From contig NZ_JAAGLT010000001.1 of the NCBI RefSeq assembly GCF_010548275.1, positions 62,001 through 126,000 on the forward strand: a DNA stretch of 64,000 nucleotides, read 5' to 3'. How positions within the stretch are numbered: the first letter of the stretch is position 1; each line of letters starts with the position of its first letter. The notes under the pieces were generated by a model that was not told where the DNA came from, made no database searches, and saw only the letters and a program-made list of their open reading frames with translations. Shown here in pieces: positions 55,438 to 64,000 of this stretch. The position numbers and the translations under genes were made by a program. The stretch comes from Streptomyces sp. SID12488. Its GTDB lineage: Bacteria > Actinomycetota > Actinomycetes > Streptomycetales > Streptomycetaceae.

Positions 55438-57813
55438 TCACTCCGTGCGCAAGGCCGTTGCCGTACGCACTTTCGCCGCCCAGCCTGCCGGGAGCAGGGC
55501 GCCCAGTAGCGCGATGGCGATGCCTGCCAGGCCCAGGAGCAGTAGCTGCCAGGGGTCGTACACGTCGAGGACCGACGGTGGTAGCTCGGTGCCCGCCGCA
55601 TGGCCCATCACCGGGAGTACGAAGCCGTGGAGTGCGAATCCGGCCGGTACGCCGATCAGGCCGCCGAGGACACCGATCCCGGCCACCGAGGCGAGGACGA
55701 GGCTGACGGTCTGGCGTGGTGACATGCCGAGCGCCTTGCAGACGCCGAGGTCGTGGACGCGCTCCCTGGTGTCCAGGACGACGGAGTTGAGGACGCCGAG
55801 GCCGGCCACGGAGACCAGCATGAGGGTGAGGAGTGCCGCCATCGACTCCAGGATGATGATGAAGTTGTCGTTCTCGGAGGCGGCGTTGGCCATGGCGTCA
55901 CCGCCCAGCGGCCGCACCACCGCGGCGAGCTTCGTGGCGTACTCGAAGGGAGAGACGCCCGGCTTCACCTCGACGAGGAACATCCGGGGCTGGGCCGTGG
56001 GGAAGTCGGCGATGTTCCCGTGGATCTGCAGGCCGCCGTCCGACGTGTCGAAGGCCTCGCCGACGATCCGCAGGGTCCGGGTGGCCCCGTCGTAGGTCAC
56101 CCGCACCGTGTCACCGAGCTCCGTGCCGGTCCGTTCCAGGAAACCCGAGCCCACCACGGCCTGCCCGGCACCGTCGAGCCAGTGCCCGGAGTTCATCTCG
56201 TAGCTGCCGGCTCGGGAGTCCCCCTGGTAGAGGCTGACCGGTACCGAGCCGGTGATCCCGGCCACGGCGGCGTCGCTCCGGGTCATGGCGTAGTACGAGG
56301 CGGTGCCTTTCTGCGCCTCGATGGCAGCGCGGATGCGGGCCGGATCGGCGGCCGGGGCCTCGGACCCGCCCTCTGCCTGCACGGGTCCGCCGGGGGCGGG
56401 CCCCGGTCCGCCGCCGCCGAACACGGTGACCGCGGCGCTCTCCTCGGGATCGGCCGTGGCGCCGACCGCCGTCAGGGACGCGGTCAGCCCCACCGCGAAA
56501 GTCGCCGCGACGGTGCCGAAGGCCACCGCGAGCAGCATCGCGACCATGCGGACAGGGTGCGCGAAGGGGCTCGCGAGGCCGTATGTCACCGCCCTGGGCA
56601 GCGGTAGCCGTCCCGCCACCCGGTGCGCCCACTGGCCGCGTCCGGGGCGCGGGGCCCGGCCCACGGCGATGGCCTCGACCGTGCTCAGCCGCCCGGCGCG
56701 CAGCGCGGGCACCAGCGCGGCGAGCCCGACGACCAGCAGCGCGGCGGCCGGCACCACGACGTCCACCCACCACGTCACGCTGAGCGTGGCGGTGCCGTAC
56801 GCCTGCTCGGTGTCGTCGAGGAGGGGTACGGCCAGCAGGTTGCCGAGGACGACACCGAGCCCGATGCCGACGGCGGCCGGGATCAACGCCTGGGCCACAT
56901 AGGCGCGTACGACCTCGCGCGGGGTGAAGCCGATGGCCTTGAGGATGCCGATCCTGCGCAGACTCGAACCGACCGCGCCGCTGGTGACACTGCCGACGAT
57001 GATCACCGACATCACGATGCCGAGGACACCGAAGGCGACGAGGAAGGGGATGGTCGGCGCCGCGCCCTGGTCGGCGTCACGCTTGGTCTCCAGATAGGAC
57101 TGGCTGCCCAGCAGTGCACCGGACGGCACGGCCGCGGCGAGCTGCTTGCGGTCGGCGGTGAGTTGTTTCTCCGTGCCGGCCGAGTCGAAGCGGTACAGCA
57201 TCTGGCTCGTGAGCGGAGTCTCCTTCGACGCCAGCGCCCTGGCCTGGGCGGGGGTCGTCCAGACGTCGGCGGTCCTGCTGACCGACAGGGCGAAGCCGAC
57301 GATCGTCAGAGTGGGGCTGCCGGCGGCGTCCGAGGCCTGGAGTGTGGAGCCGAGCCCGAGATCGGGTCCCGAGAACGACGAGTTCAGCACGATCTCGCCC
57401 GGCTTCGCCGCCCACCGGCCGGACTTGAGGTCCAGATCGTCCACGTCGGCCTGCGGACCGGACCGTCCGACGAGCGTCAGCGTCGGCAGATGGCCGCCCC
57501 TCGAGTCCACCGGCCGAATCGTCGTGACGGGGTACGGTCCCGCGCTCGCGGTGACGCCTGTCTCCTCCCCCGTGGCCACGAGCTGCGCCGTACTCGCTCT
57601 GCCCGGATCGAACTGGACGGTCAGATGGGCGCCGTGCTGCTGCGCGAAGGCGTGGTCGAAGGGCGCGTTCGAGGCGACGATCAGCGACCCGGCGACCACC
57701 GCCGAGGCCACGGCCATCATCGTGGCGACGGCGATCACCACGGTCTGCACCCGGCGCCGCCCCACCCCGGACCGTACGACCCTGCCCAGCGCACCACCCA
57801 TGCCCATGCTCAT
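55438..57813 (-). CDS. FtsX-like ABC transporter permease (MacB type)
   Basis: 791-residue permease with duplicated architecture: helix 1 near the N-terminus (QTVVIAVATMMAVASAVVAG), a large extracellular MacB-PCD domain, then three helices (FGVLGIVMSVIIVGSVTSGA, ALIPAAVGIGLGVVLGNLLA, VVVPAAALLVVGLAALVPAL), followed by a second extracellular domain and final three helices (AALLTLMLVSVAGLGVLNSV, VAGIGVLGGLIGVPAGFALH, LLLLGLAGIAIALLGALLPA). It pairs with the ATPase gene 11 bp upstream. Such exporters usually confer peptide-antibiotic or stress resistance. The start is one of three close ATGs (57813, 57807, 57801); none has a strong ribosome-binding site, so coupling to the ATPase gene is likely. 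Confidence 0.92.
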   Translation of the reverse strand: MSMGMGGALGRVVRSGVGRRRVQTVVIAVATMMAVASAVVAGSLIVASNAPFDHAFAQQHGAHLTVQFDPGRASTAQLVATGEETGVTASAGPYPVTTIRPVDSRGGHLPTLTLVGRSGPQADVDDLDLKSGRWAAKPGEIVLNSSFSGPDLGLGSTLQASDAAGSPTLTIVGFALSVSRTADVWTTPAQARALASKETPLTSQMLYRFDSAGTEKQLTADRKQLAAAVPSGALLGSQSYLETKRDADQGAAPTIPFLVAFGVLGIVMSVIIVGSVTSGAVGSSLRRIGILKAIGFTPREVVRAYVAQALIPAAVGIGLGVVLGNLLAVPLLDDTEQAYGTATLSVTWWVDVVVPAAALLVVGLAALVPALRAGRLSTVEAIAVGRAPRPGRGQWAHRVAGRLPLPRAVTYGLASPFAHPVRMVAMLLAVAFGTVAATFAVGLTASLTAVGATADPEESAAVTVFGGGGPGPAPGGPVQAEGGSEAPAADPARIRAAIEAQKGTASYYAMTRSDAAVAGITGSVPVSLYQGDSRAGSYEMNSGHWLDGAGQAVVGSGFLERTGTELGDTVRVTYDGATRTLRIVGEAFDTSDGGLQIHGNIADFPTAQPRMFLVEVKPGVSPFEYATKLAAVVRPLGGDAMANAASENDNFIIILESMAALLTLMLVSVAGLGVLNSVVLDTRERVHDLGVCKALGMSPRQTVSLVLASVAGIGVLGGLIGVPAGFALHGFVLPVMGHAAGTELPPSVLDVYDPWQLLLLGLAGIAIALLGALLPAGWAAKVRTATALRTE

Positions 57814-57824
57814 GCCGAAGCGGT

Positions 57825-58517
57825 TCAACGGGCCGCCCCCGCCCGGGTGTCGAGGGCGAGGTGGCCGTCGACGAGCTGGATGGTCCGGCTCGCGCACGCC
57901 TCGGCGAGTGCCAGGTCGTGCGTGACCAGCACGATGGTCTGCCCGCCTCGGTGCAGCTCGACCAGCAGCTCCCGTACGTCCTCGCCCGAGGCGGTGTCGA
58001 GGGCGCCGGTCGGCTCGTCGGCGAGCAGCAGGGCGGGGCGGTTGACCAGGGCCCTGGCTACCGCGACCCGCTGGCGTTCGCCGCCGGAGAGCCGGCCCGG
58101 ATAGGCGCGGGCGTGCTTCTGGATGCCGAGCACCTCCATGAGTTCCCCGGCTCGGGCCGCCGTCTCGCGCCGTGCGGTGCCGGTCAGTTGGGCGGGGAGC
58201 TGGATGTTGTCGGTGACGGTGAGATCGTCGAGCAGGTTGAAGAACTGGAAGACCATGCCGATCTGTTCGCGGCGGAACCGGGCCAGCGCGTGCTCGGTCA
58301 GGCCGTCGAGCCTCCGGCCGGCCACGGACACAGTGCCCTCGGTCGCCCGGTCCAAGCCCGCGACGAGGTTCAGCAGGGTGGACTTGCCGCTGCCGGAGGG
58401 GCCGGTCACGGCGAGCGCCTCGCCCTGTTCGACGGTGAGCGTGAGGGGCCCGAGCGCGGGCCTGCCCGCGCTGTCGTAGCGCTTGGCCACGTCCTCCAGT
58501 TGGATCACCTGAGTCAT
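57825..58517 (-). CDS. ABC transporter ATP-binding protein (MacB/LolD type)
   Basis: 230-residue ATPase. Walker A in TGPSGSGKSTLLNLVAGLD, Q-loop MVFQFFNLLDDLTV, signature LSGGERQRVAVARAL, Walker B LLLADEPTGALD and switch His in VLVTHD. ATG at 58517. It forms an operon with the FtsX permease and is divergent from a histidine kinase/response regulator pair, the usual layout where the two-component system controls the exporter. Confidence 0.95.
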   Translation of the reverse strand: MTQVIQLEDVAKRYDSAGRPALGPLTLTVEQGEALAVTGPSGSGKSTLLNLVAGLDRATEGTVSVAGRRLDGLTEHALARFRREQIGMVFQFFNLLDDLTVTDNIQLPAQLTGTARRETAARAGELMEVLGIQKHARAYPGRLSGGERQRVAVARALVNRPALLLADEPTGALDTASGEDVRELLVELHRGGQTIVLVTHDLALAEACASRTIQLVDGHLALDTRAGAAR

Positions 58518-58741
58518 GAACTCGCCTGTCCCTACGGTTGGTTCGAGCGGGAAGTTGTCGGACTCGGTGAACGTAGGGCCGGGCGCCGTCGCGGCGCGTC
58601 GGCCGCGGCACCGACGTCCGACCCTCCCCGCGGAGGACCCGGCCGTGGGGTCATCCCTGCGAAGTAGGCCTGAGGAACGGCTTGTCGGGCCGTTCGGCGC
58701 GGAGGGGCGCGGGGCGGGGCGACCGGCCGCACAATGTGCCG

Positions 58742-60214
58742 ATGGAGACGACGCCGATGGAAACGACGCCGGTGGGGGCGCCGGTGGGGGCGGAGTACCG
58801 GCATCGGCGCTCATGGCTCTGGCGTCAGCAACTGCGGGACGCGCTGCGGCCGGAGCCCAAGCCCGCTCCGCTGTCCCGACGGGCGGTACTCGTCGATCTG
58901 GCGCTGGCGGTCGTCCTGACCGTCGTCGCGCTGATCGTCGCGGCGAGCTATCCCGGCGACGGCCCGGTGCGCTTCTTCCCGAAGACCGTTTACGAGAGCG
59001 GCGGCGTGAGCGTGCGTGTGCCGGGGGCCGAGGTCATGCAGCCGAGCCCGCCGCCCGTCCCGCCGGTCCCGCCCGAACCCCGTCCAGGGTTCGTGGAGGA
59101 GGACGCCCCGCTCGCGCCCTGGCCCCTGGTCGTCCTGTCGGCGCTGCCGCTGCTGGCAAGGCGCCGGTATCCGCTGGCGGTGTTCGGGGTGGTACTGGGC
59201 GCCGCTGTGACCATCGGTGACGAAGCCTCCTGGATCACCGTGCTGACCTGCGTCATCGGCGCCTACAGCGCGGTCATGCACAGCCGTTACCGGGTGGGCG
59301 CCATCGCCGCGATGGTCGTCGGCGCCGTGCTGGCCGGCCTCGCATTCCAGCGGGCGGAGCCCCTGCTCCCCGGCTGGTCGAGTCCCGGGGTCGTGCTGTT
59401 GATCGCCGGGGTGCTGGCCGGCCTGGTCCGTTTCTGGCGGCGACGGCTCGCGGTCGGCCGGGACCGGTTCACGCGGTTGCAGCGGACCCAGGAGGAGGCC
59501 ATGCGGCGGGCCGTGGCGGAGGAACGCGCGCGAATCGCCGCCGAGTTGCACGACGTCGTGACCCACAATGTGAGCGTGATGGTGATCCAGGCCGGCGCGG
59601 CACGCAAGGTGATGGACACGGCGCCCGACCGGTCGAAGGAGGCGCTGCTCGCCGTAGAGGCCGGGGGCCGGGCCGCGATGGCCGAACTCCGGCATGTGAT
59701 GGGCCTGTTGGCCGCCCCGGACACCGGTGGCCCGCAGGAGACTCCCGCCGACGGCCTTGAGCCGCAGCCCGGTCTGGACCGGCTCGACGCCCTGACGGAG
59801 CGGGTGCGCGGCGCCGGGACCCCGGTCGTCGTCGCCGTGTCGCTGCCGCCCGCCCCCTTGCCGCCCGGGGTGGACCTGACGGCGTACCGCGTGGTCCAGG
59901 AGGCGCTGACCAACACGATCAGGCACGCGCCCGGCGCCAAGGCCTCCGTCCTGATCGGCTGGACCGACGACTGCCTCCAGATCGAGGTCGGCAACACGCG
60001 CGGGACCACCGGAGCCGCAGGAACCACCGGAACCACGGGAACCACGGGAGCCACCGGAACCACCGGAACCACCGGAACCACCGGAACCGGCAACGGCCGC
60101 GGTCTGATCGGACTGCGTGAACGGCTCGCGGTCTACGGCGGCGACCTGACCGCCGGTCCGACCCTCGCCGGCGGCTACCGCATCACGGCCAGAGTCCCGT
60201 GGCGGACCCCGTGA
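58742..60214 (+). CDS. NarL-type sensor histidine kinase with collagen-like insert in ATP lid
   Basis: 490-residue kinase. N-terminal membrane part (first helix LALAVVLTVVALIVAASYPG, then a Pro-rich external loop and four more helices), HisKA_3 domain with phospho-acceptor His270 in AAELHDVVTHNVSVMVIQAG, and HATPase with N box VVQEALTNTIRHAPG and G2 box NGRGLIGLRERL. Between the ATPase boxes, residues 421-450 consist of ten Gly-X-Y triplets, mostly GTT, encoded by 9-bp repeats (60002-60091). This is where the ATP lid should be, and is normally far shorter. ATG at 58742 without clear ribosome-binding site. Overlaps the response regulator by 4 bp. Confidence 0.92.
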   Translation: METTPMETTPVGAPVGAEYRHRRSWLWRQQLRDALRPEPKPAPLSRRAVLVDLALAVVLTVVALIVAASYPGDGPVRFFPKTVYESGGVSVRVPGAEVMQPSPPPVPPVPPEPRPGFVEEDAPLAPWPLVVLSALPLLARRRYPLAVFGVVLGAAVTIGDEASWITVLTCVIGAYSAVMHSRYRVGAIAAMVVGAVLAGLAFQRAEPLLPGWSSPGVVLLIAGVLAGLVRFWRRRLAVGRDRFTRLQRTQEEAMRRAVAEERARIAAELHDVVTHNVSVMVIQAGAARKVMDTAPDRSKEALLAVEAGGRAAMAELRHVMGLLAAPDTGGPQETPADGLEPQPGLDRLDALTERVRGAGTPVVVAVSLPPAPLPPGVDLTAYRVVQEALTNTIRHAPGAKASVLIGWTDDCLQIEVGNTRGTTGAAGTTGTTGTTGATGTTGTTGTTGTGNGRGLIGLRERLAVYGGDLTAGPTLAGGYRITARVPWRTP

Positions 60215-60906
60215 CCCACAACCAGCCACCTCTCCGCGCCGTCATCGCCGACGACCAGGCGCTGGTCCGCACGGGCTTCGGGATGATCCTGGCCGCCGAC
60301 GGCATCGAGGTGACCGCCGAGGCCGCCGACGGGGCCGAGGCGGTGGCCGCCGTGCGCCGTACCCGGCCCGATGTGGTCCTGATGGACATCCGGATGCCGG
60401 GCATGGACGGTATCGAGGCCACGCGGCGGATCCTCGCCGACGACGCCCCGGAGGCCGGGGGAACCCGCGTCGTCATCCTCACCACCTACGACCTCGACCA
60501 CTACGTCTACGCAGCCCTGACCGCCGGCGCCTGCGGTTTCCTCCTCAAGGACGTCACCCCCGAGCACCTGGTCGCCTCCGTACGCCTGGTCCAGGCCGGC
60601 GACGCCCTGCTCGCCCCCGCGATCACCCGCCGCCTGATCGAACGCTTCGCCCACCGCCAGGAACCCCCGAAAGCTCCCGCCCGCCACGCCGACCTGTCGG
60701 GTCTGACACCCCGTGAGCTGGAGGTCCTGCGCCTGATGGCGACGGGCCTGAGCAACGCCGAGTTGGCGGAACGGCTGTTCCTGAGCCCCACCACGGTCAA
60801 GACGCACGTCGGCCGCATCCTGTCGAAACTGGAGCTGCGCGACCGGGTCCAAGCGGTCGTACTGGCCTACGAGACGGGCCTGATCGCCCCCGGTACCGAG
60901 CCCTGA
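60211..60906 (+). CDS. NarL/LuxR-family response regulator
   Basis: 231-residue regulator. Receiver domain with phospho-acceptor Asp59 (VVLMDIRMPGMDG), acidic pocket in VIADDQALVR, Thr in VVILTTYD and Lys in FLLKDVTPE; C-terminal LuxR HTH LTPRELEVLRLMATGLSNAE followed by LSPTTVKTHVGRILSKL. I choose the GTG at 60211, which overlaps the kinase stop in GTGA; a GTG at 60199 is possible. Partner of the upstream kinase; target probably the divergent ABC/FtsX operon. Confidence 0.93.
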   Translation: MTHNQPPLRAVIADDQALVRTGFGMILAADGIEVTAEAADGAEAVAAVRRTRPDVVLMDIRMPGMDGIEATRRILADDAPEAGGTRVVILTTYDLDHYVYAALTAGACGFLLKDVTPEHLVASVRLVQAGDALLAPAITRRLIERFAHRQEPPKAPARHADLSGLTPRELEVLRLMATGLSNAELAERLFLSPTTVKTHVGRILSKLELRDRVQAVVLAYETGLIAPGTEP

Positions 60907-61022
60907 GCGTCCATGACGTATCAGACGCATCAACTGTCAACTCTTCACACAGCCGCCCCCTGTTGATGTTGCTCTTGCTGCACACTCACACCTGCACGCA
61001 TCCCCTGGACAGCGGAGAGGTC

Positions 61023-61229
61023 ATGTTGCAGACCAACACGAGCAAGGTGAGCCGCTGGGACCAGCACGGGCGGGAGCACATAGTCCACGTCACGCGCACC
61101 GGGGCGCAGCGCCTCATGAGCTGTGACACGTGCGGCTGGCGCAAGAAGGTGCAGTTCCTGCCCTGGCTGAAGGCGGAGGAACACCTCGCCGAGGAGCATC
61201 AGGCAACGGTGGACCCAACGGCGGGCTAG
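61023..61229 (+). CDS. small C2H2-like zinc-finger protein of unknown function
   Basis: 68-residue basic protein. Cys34-X2-Cys37 (MSCDTCGW) and His54-X4-His59 (EEHLAEEH) give a C-X2-C-X16-H-X4-H pattern like a zinc finger; RRTGAQRL-type basic residues flank it. No known domain name is recalled. The ATG at 61023 has GAGAGG 3 nt upstream. A long hairpin 8 bp after the stop supports it as a real, singly transcribed gene. It is convergent with glyS. Confidence 0.72.
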   Translation: MLQTNTSKVSRWDQHGREHIVHVTRTGAQRLMSCDTCGWRKKVQFLPWLKAEEHLAEEHQATVDPTAG

Positions 61230-61236
61230 AACGTCA

Positions 61237-61270
61237 AGTGGCCCCGGAGTCAATGGACTCCGGGGCCACT
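61237..61270 (+). terminator. 15-bp-arm hairpin after the small zinc-finger gene
   Basis: AGTGGCCCCGGAGTC (61237-61251), loop AATG, and GACTCCGGGGCCACT (61256-61270). Very stable; 8 bp past the stop codon. Confidence 0.88.
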
Positions 61271-61382
61271 CTCAGCTTTCACCCGTCCGACGCTTGAGGA
61301 CTCCGGGGCCACCCTCAGCCCGTCCGGGCGTTTGAGGGCTCCGGGCCACCCTCAGCCCGTCCGGCGTTTGAGGACGAGGCCG
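61271..61382. repeat. three imperfect ~38-bp tandem repeats
   Basis: A unit of the form CTCAGCCCGTCCGGCGTTTGAGG plus CTCCGGGCCAC is repeated three times with mismatches; the last passes into GACGAGGCCGTTCAGGCC and a small hairpin CTGGGGGCGGCAGCCCCCAG near 61404. The CCCGTCCGGCGTTTGAGGAC core is, from memory, a very common intergenic element in Streptomyces. Confidence 0.65.
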
Positions 61383-61439
61383 TTCAGGCCGAAGCGGGGG
61401 CCTGGGGGCGGCAGCCCCCAGAACAGCAGGGCATCAGGC

Positions 61440-62822
61440 CTAGCAGCCGATCAGACGCTGAGCCAAGTACCCCTCGATCTGGTCCAGCGACACGCGCTCC
61501 TGCTTCATCGTGTCCCGCTCGCGAACCGTCACCGCGTTGTCGTCCAGCGTGTCGAAGTCGACCGTGACGCAGAACGGCGTACCGATCTCGTCCTGGCGGC
61601 GGTAACGGCGGCCGATCGCGCCCGCGTCGTCGAACTCGATGTTCCAGTTCTGGCGCAGGGCGGTGGCAAGTCCCTTGGCCTTCGGGGACAGTTCGGGGTT
61701 GCGGGACAGCGGCAGGACCGCGACCTTGACCGGCGCCAGGCGCGGGTCGAGGCGAAGCACCGTGCGCTTCTCCATCTTGCCCTTGGCGTTGGGCGCCTCG
61801 TCCTCGAAGTACGCATCGAGCAGGAACGCCAGCATCGCGCGGCCGACACCGGCCGCGGGCTCGATGACGAACGGCGTGTAGCGCTCGCCGGCCTCCTGGT
61901 CGAAGAAGGAGAGGTCCTGGCCGGAGGCCTTGGAGTGGGCCGTGAGGTCGTAGTCGGTGCGGTTGGCGACGCCCTCCAGCTCACCCCACTCGTTGCCGCC
62001 GAACTGGAAGCGGTACTCGATGTCGGCGGTGCGCTTGGAGTAGTGCGAGAGCTTCTCGGCCGGGTGGTCGAACCAGCGCATGTTCTCCTCGCGGAGACCG
62101 AGGCCGGTGTACCAGTTCCAGCGCTCCGCCATCCAGTACTCCTGCCACTTCTCGTCCTCGCCCGGCTTGACGAAGAACTCCATCTCCATCTGCTCGAACT
62201 CGCGGGTGCGGAAGATGAAGTTGCCGGGCGTGATCTCGTTGCGGAACGACTTGCCCATCTGGGCGATGCCGAACGGCGGCTTGCGGCGCGAAGTGGTCTG
62301 CACCTGGGAGAAGTTGGTGAAGATGCCCTGGGCGGTCTCGGGGCGCAGGTAGGCGACCGAGCCGGAGTCCTGGGTCGGGCCGAGGTGCGTCGACAGCAGA
62401 CCCGAGAACTGCTTGGGCTCGGTGAACTGGCCCTTGTTGCCGCAGTTGGGGCAGTTGATGTCCGCGAGGCCGTTCTCCGGGAGGCGGTGATGCTTCGCCT
62501 CGTAGGCCTCCTCCAGGTGGTCGGCGCGGTAGCGCTTGTGACAGGAGGTGCACTCGGTGAGCGGGTCGGAGAAGGTGGCGACGTGACCGGACGCCACCCA
62601 GACCTCGGAGGCCAGGATGACGGACGAGTCGATACCGACGACGTCCTCGCGCGACGTCACCATGTAGCGCCACCACTGACGCTTGAGGTTCTCCTTGAGC
62701 TCGACACCCAGCGGTCCGTAGTCCCAGGCGGCCTTCTGGCCGCCGTAGATCTCGCTGCAGGGGAATACGAAGCCTCGGCGCTTGCTCAGGCTGACGATGG
62801 TGTCGATCTTGTCGGCGGCCAC
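61440..62822 (-). CDS. glyS: glycyl-tRNA synthetase (alpha2 type)
   Basis: 460-residue class II synthetase. Starts at GTG 62822 ([20 protein letters not shown]). Motif 1-3 regions include [20 protein letters not shown], the zinc-binding pair CTSCHKRY and [49 protein letters not shown] with [10 protein letters not shown], and the anticodon-binding domain ending RLIGC. Single-chain eukaryote/archaeal-like type usual for actinobacteria. Essential. Divergent from the zinc lipoprotein gene; convergent with the small zinc-finger gene. Confidence 0.97.
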   Translation of the reverse strand: MAADKIDTIVSLSKRRGFVFPCSEIYGGQKAAWDYGPLGVELKENLKRQWWRYMVTSREDVVGIDSSVILASEVWVASGHVATFSDPLTECTSCHKRYRADHLEEAYEAKHHRLPENGLADINCPNCGNKGQFTEPKQFSGLLSTHLGPTQDSGSVAYLRPETAQGIFTNFSQVQTTSRRKPPFGIAQMGKSFRNEITPGNFIFRTREFEQMEMEFFVKPGEDEKWQEYWMAERWNWYTGLGLREENMRWFDHPAEKLSHYSKRTADIEYRFQFGGNEWGELEGVANRTDYDLTAHSKASGQDLSFFDQEAGERYTPFVIEPAAGVGRAMLAFLLDAYFEDEAPNAKGKMEKRTVLRLDPRLAPVKVAVLPLSRNPELSPKAKGLATALRQNWNIEFDDAGAIGRRYRRQDEIGTPFCVTVDFDTLDDNAVTVRERDTMKQERVSLDQIEGYLAQRLIGC

Positions 62823-63042
62823 GGTGCTCTCTTCATTACGACGATTTACGACGACGGGCGATGAAGCGGACGCGCTCCGGACGGGCGGAAGCGGGCGCGC
62901 TTCAGAGCGAATGCTTCAGGTTACCGGCGGGGCCCGCCCCCCAATCAAATCGGTTCCGGCCACGGGCCTTGCGAGGGCCTCGTCCGCACCCCGTTTCGCG
63001 CCCCGTTTCGCGCTCCGATCCGCGCCCCAAAAGCCCCCTTGT

Positions 63043-63079
63043 TGACAATCGTTTCCAGAATCATTGAAAATGACTGTCA
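63043..63079 (+). promoter_or_regulatory. two Zur-like boxes overlapping a TTGACA promoter
   Basis: TGACAATCGTTTCCA (63043-63057) and TGAAAATGACTGTCA (63065-63079) each resemble the actinobacterial Zur core TGAAAATGATTTTCA (the first matches 12/15 of the variant with TCA in the middle). The -35 TTGACA (63042-63047) overlaps the first box and the second covers the -10 and start codon region, ideal for repression. Confidence 0.65.
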
Positions 63080-64000
63080 TGAACGTACGACGACTCATAT
63101 CGGGCACCGCGATCGCGGCGGCCACCGCGCTCGGCCTCGGCGCCCTGTCCGCCTGTTCCTCGGATTCGAGCGCCGCCGACCGGAACATCACCGGGCAGCT
63201 CGACGTCGTGGCGTCGTTCTATCCGATGCAGTACCTCGCCGAGCAGATAGGCGGCAGGCATGTCTCCATCAGCACGCTGACCGAGCCCGGCCAGGAGCCG
63301 CACGACCTGGAGATCAGCGCCAAGCAGACCGTCGACCTGCAGAAGGCCGACGCGGTCCTGTACCTCAAGGGCCTCCAGCCCGCCGTCGACGAGGCGGTGT
63401 CGCAGTCCGAGGCGAAGACGAAGATCGACGCGGCGACCCTCACCACCCTTGAGAAGCACGGCAGCACCACGCACAGCCACGAGGGTGAGGAAGCCCACTC
63501 CGAGGAGTCCGGGGCGTCCGACGAGGATGCCTCCGCCCTCGATCCGCACGTCTGGCTCGACCCGGTGAAGTACGCCGAGATCGCCGACGGTGTGTCCGCC
63601 GCCTTCCAGAAGGCCGACCCGACCAACGCGGCGGAATACAGGAAGAACACCGAGGCGTTGACCGCGAAGCTGACCTCGCTCAACACCGCGTTCGAGGACG
63701 GCCTGAAGAACACCAGGACCAAGGTGTTCTTCACCAACCACGCGGCCTTCGGCTACCTCGCCGAGCGCTACGGCCTGACCCAGGAAGCCATCGCCGGTGT
63801 GGACCCGGAGAGCGAGCCGAGTGCCGCGCGGATGAAGGAGCTCCAGCAGGAGGCGAAGACGGACGGAGTGACCACCGTCTTCTACGAGACACTGGTCTCC
63901 GACAAGACCGCGAAGACCCTCGCCGAGGACGCGAACCTCACGACGGACGTCCTGGATCCGCTCGAGGGCATCACCGAGAAGTCCCGGGGCGACGACTACA
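63079..64000 (+). CDS. zinc ABC transporter substrate-binding lipoprotein (ZnuA-like), 3' end outside window
   Basis: The first ~307 residues of a cluster 9 metal-binding lipoprotein. Signal with lipobox LSACSS (Cys near residue 26), then VVASFYPMQYLAEQIGGRHV, TEPGQEPHDLEISAKQTVDL (first His ligand), a His/Glu-rich loop typical of zinc binders (SHEGEEAHSEESG), DPHVWLDPVKYAEIADG, KVFFTNHAAFGYLAERYGL (His) and a C-terminal VFYETLVSDKTAKTLAED. The ATG at 63079 is chosen because promoter spacing predicts transcription starting there; an ATG at 63070 is in frame. Zinc uptake is indicated by the His-rich loop and Zur-like boxes. The permease and ATPase genes should follow beyond the window. Confidence 0.93.
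   Translation, partial: MNVRRLISGTAIAAATALGLGALSACSSDSSAADRNITGQLDVVASFYPMQYLAEQIGGRHVSISTLTEPGQEPHDLEISAKQTVDLQKADAVLYLKGLQPAVDEAVSQSEAKTKIDAATLTTLEKHGSTTHSHEGEEAHSEESGASDEDASALDPHVWLDPVKYAEIADGVSAAFQKADPTNAAEYRKNTEALTAKLTSLNTAFEDGLKNTRTKVFFTNHAAFGYLAERYGLTQEAIAGVDPESEPSAARMKELQQEAKTDGVTTVFYETLVSDKTAKTLAEDANLTTDVLDPLEGITEKSRGDDY

Noticed and set aside
61271-61382. CRISPR array
   Set aside because: Three imperfect contiguous repeats without spacers and no cas genes; they match a common Streptomyces intergenic repeat.

Overview
The window is a high-GC actinobacterial chromosome segment. GC-rich third codon positions, frequent GTG starts, leaderless-looking promoters, a WhiJ-type XRE/DUF397/ATPase triplet, two MmyB-type regulators and the common Streptomyces 3'-end intergenic repeats all point to Streptomyces. 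The order nasA, SoxR-box FMN reductase, nirB-nirD, ppdK, glyS, zinc-binding lipoprotein recalls the S. coelicolor SCO2470-SCO2505 neighbourhood; that is recollection, not a comparison I could run. No rRNA, tRNA, CRISPR array, insertion sequence or prophage was seen.

Layout. 1-4.7 kb: end of a dGTPase gene, a sirohydrochlorin chelatase, a SanA/YdcF-like protein and the assimilatory nitrate reductase nasA. 4.7-12.2 kb: a minus-strand run of seven genes (UbiA-type prenyltransferase, sugar-phosphate-isomerase-like TIM barrel, EboA, TatD-like EboB, EboE, phosphodiesterase-like EboF, cytochrome P450). This is an Ebo-type metabolite cluster without a recognisable EboD cyclase and is the best candidate for an under-described system. 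12.3-23.9 kb: mixed accessory genes (M4 metalloprotease, SAM methyltransferase, an IMPase-like protein with lost metal ligands beside a LysR regulator, NmrA-like protein, WhiJ-type triplet, SDR, MmyB regulator). 24-28.3 kb: hydrolase with CGNR regulator, FMN reductase under a SoxR-type box, secreted protein with class F sortase. 28.3-33.5 kb: TauE/SafE transporter and the nitrite reductase operon. 33.6-39.7 kb: SDR, a second SAM methyltransferase, a deletion scar joining two gene remnants, PhoX, TMEM175 and small regulators. 39.9-47.8 kb: pyruvate phosphate dikinase, a ROK regulator and two glycoside hydrolase genes. 47.9-60.9 kb: LTA-synthase-like sulfatase, dusB, two MFS exporters with an MmyB regulator, and a FtsX/ABC module divergent from a two-component system. 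61-64 kb: a small zinc-finger-like protein, glyS, and a zinc-binding lipoprotein cut by the window end.

Connections. Siroheme made with the chelatase at 0.5 kb is the cofactor of the nitrite reductase at 30.5 kb. nasA and the nir operon, 27 kb apart, share a promoter-proximal element with GlnR-like geometry at exactly the same distance from their start codons, so nitrate and nitrite reduction are probably co-regulated. Many divergent gene pairs carry clear inverted repeats between them, and several 3' ends carry long hairpins or members of a dispersed repeat family.
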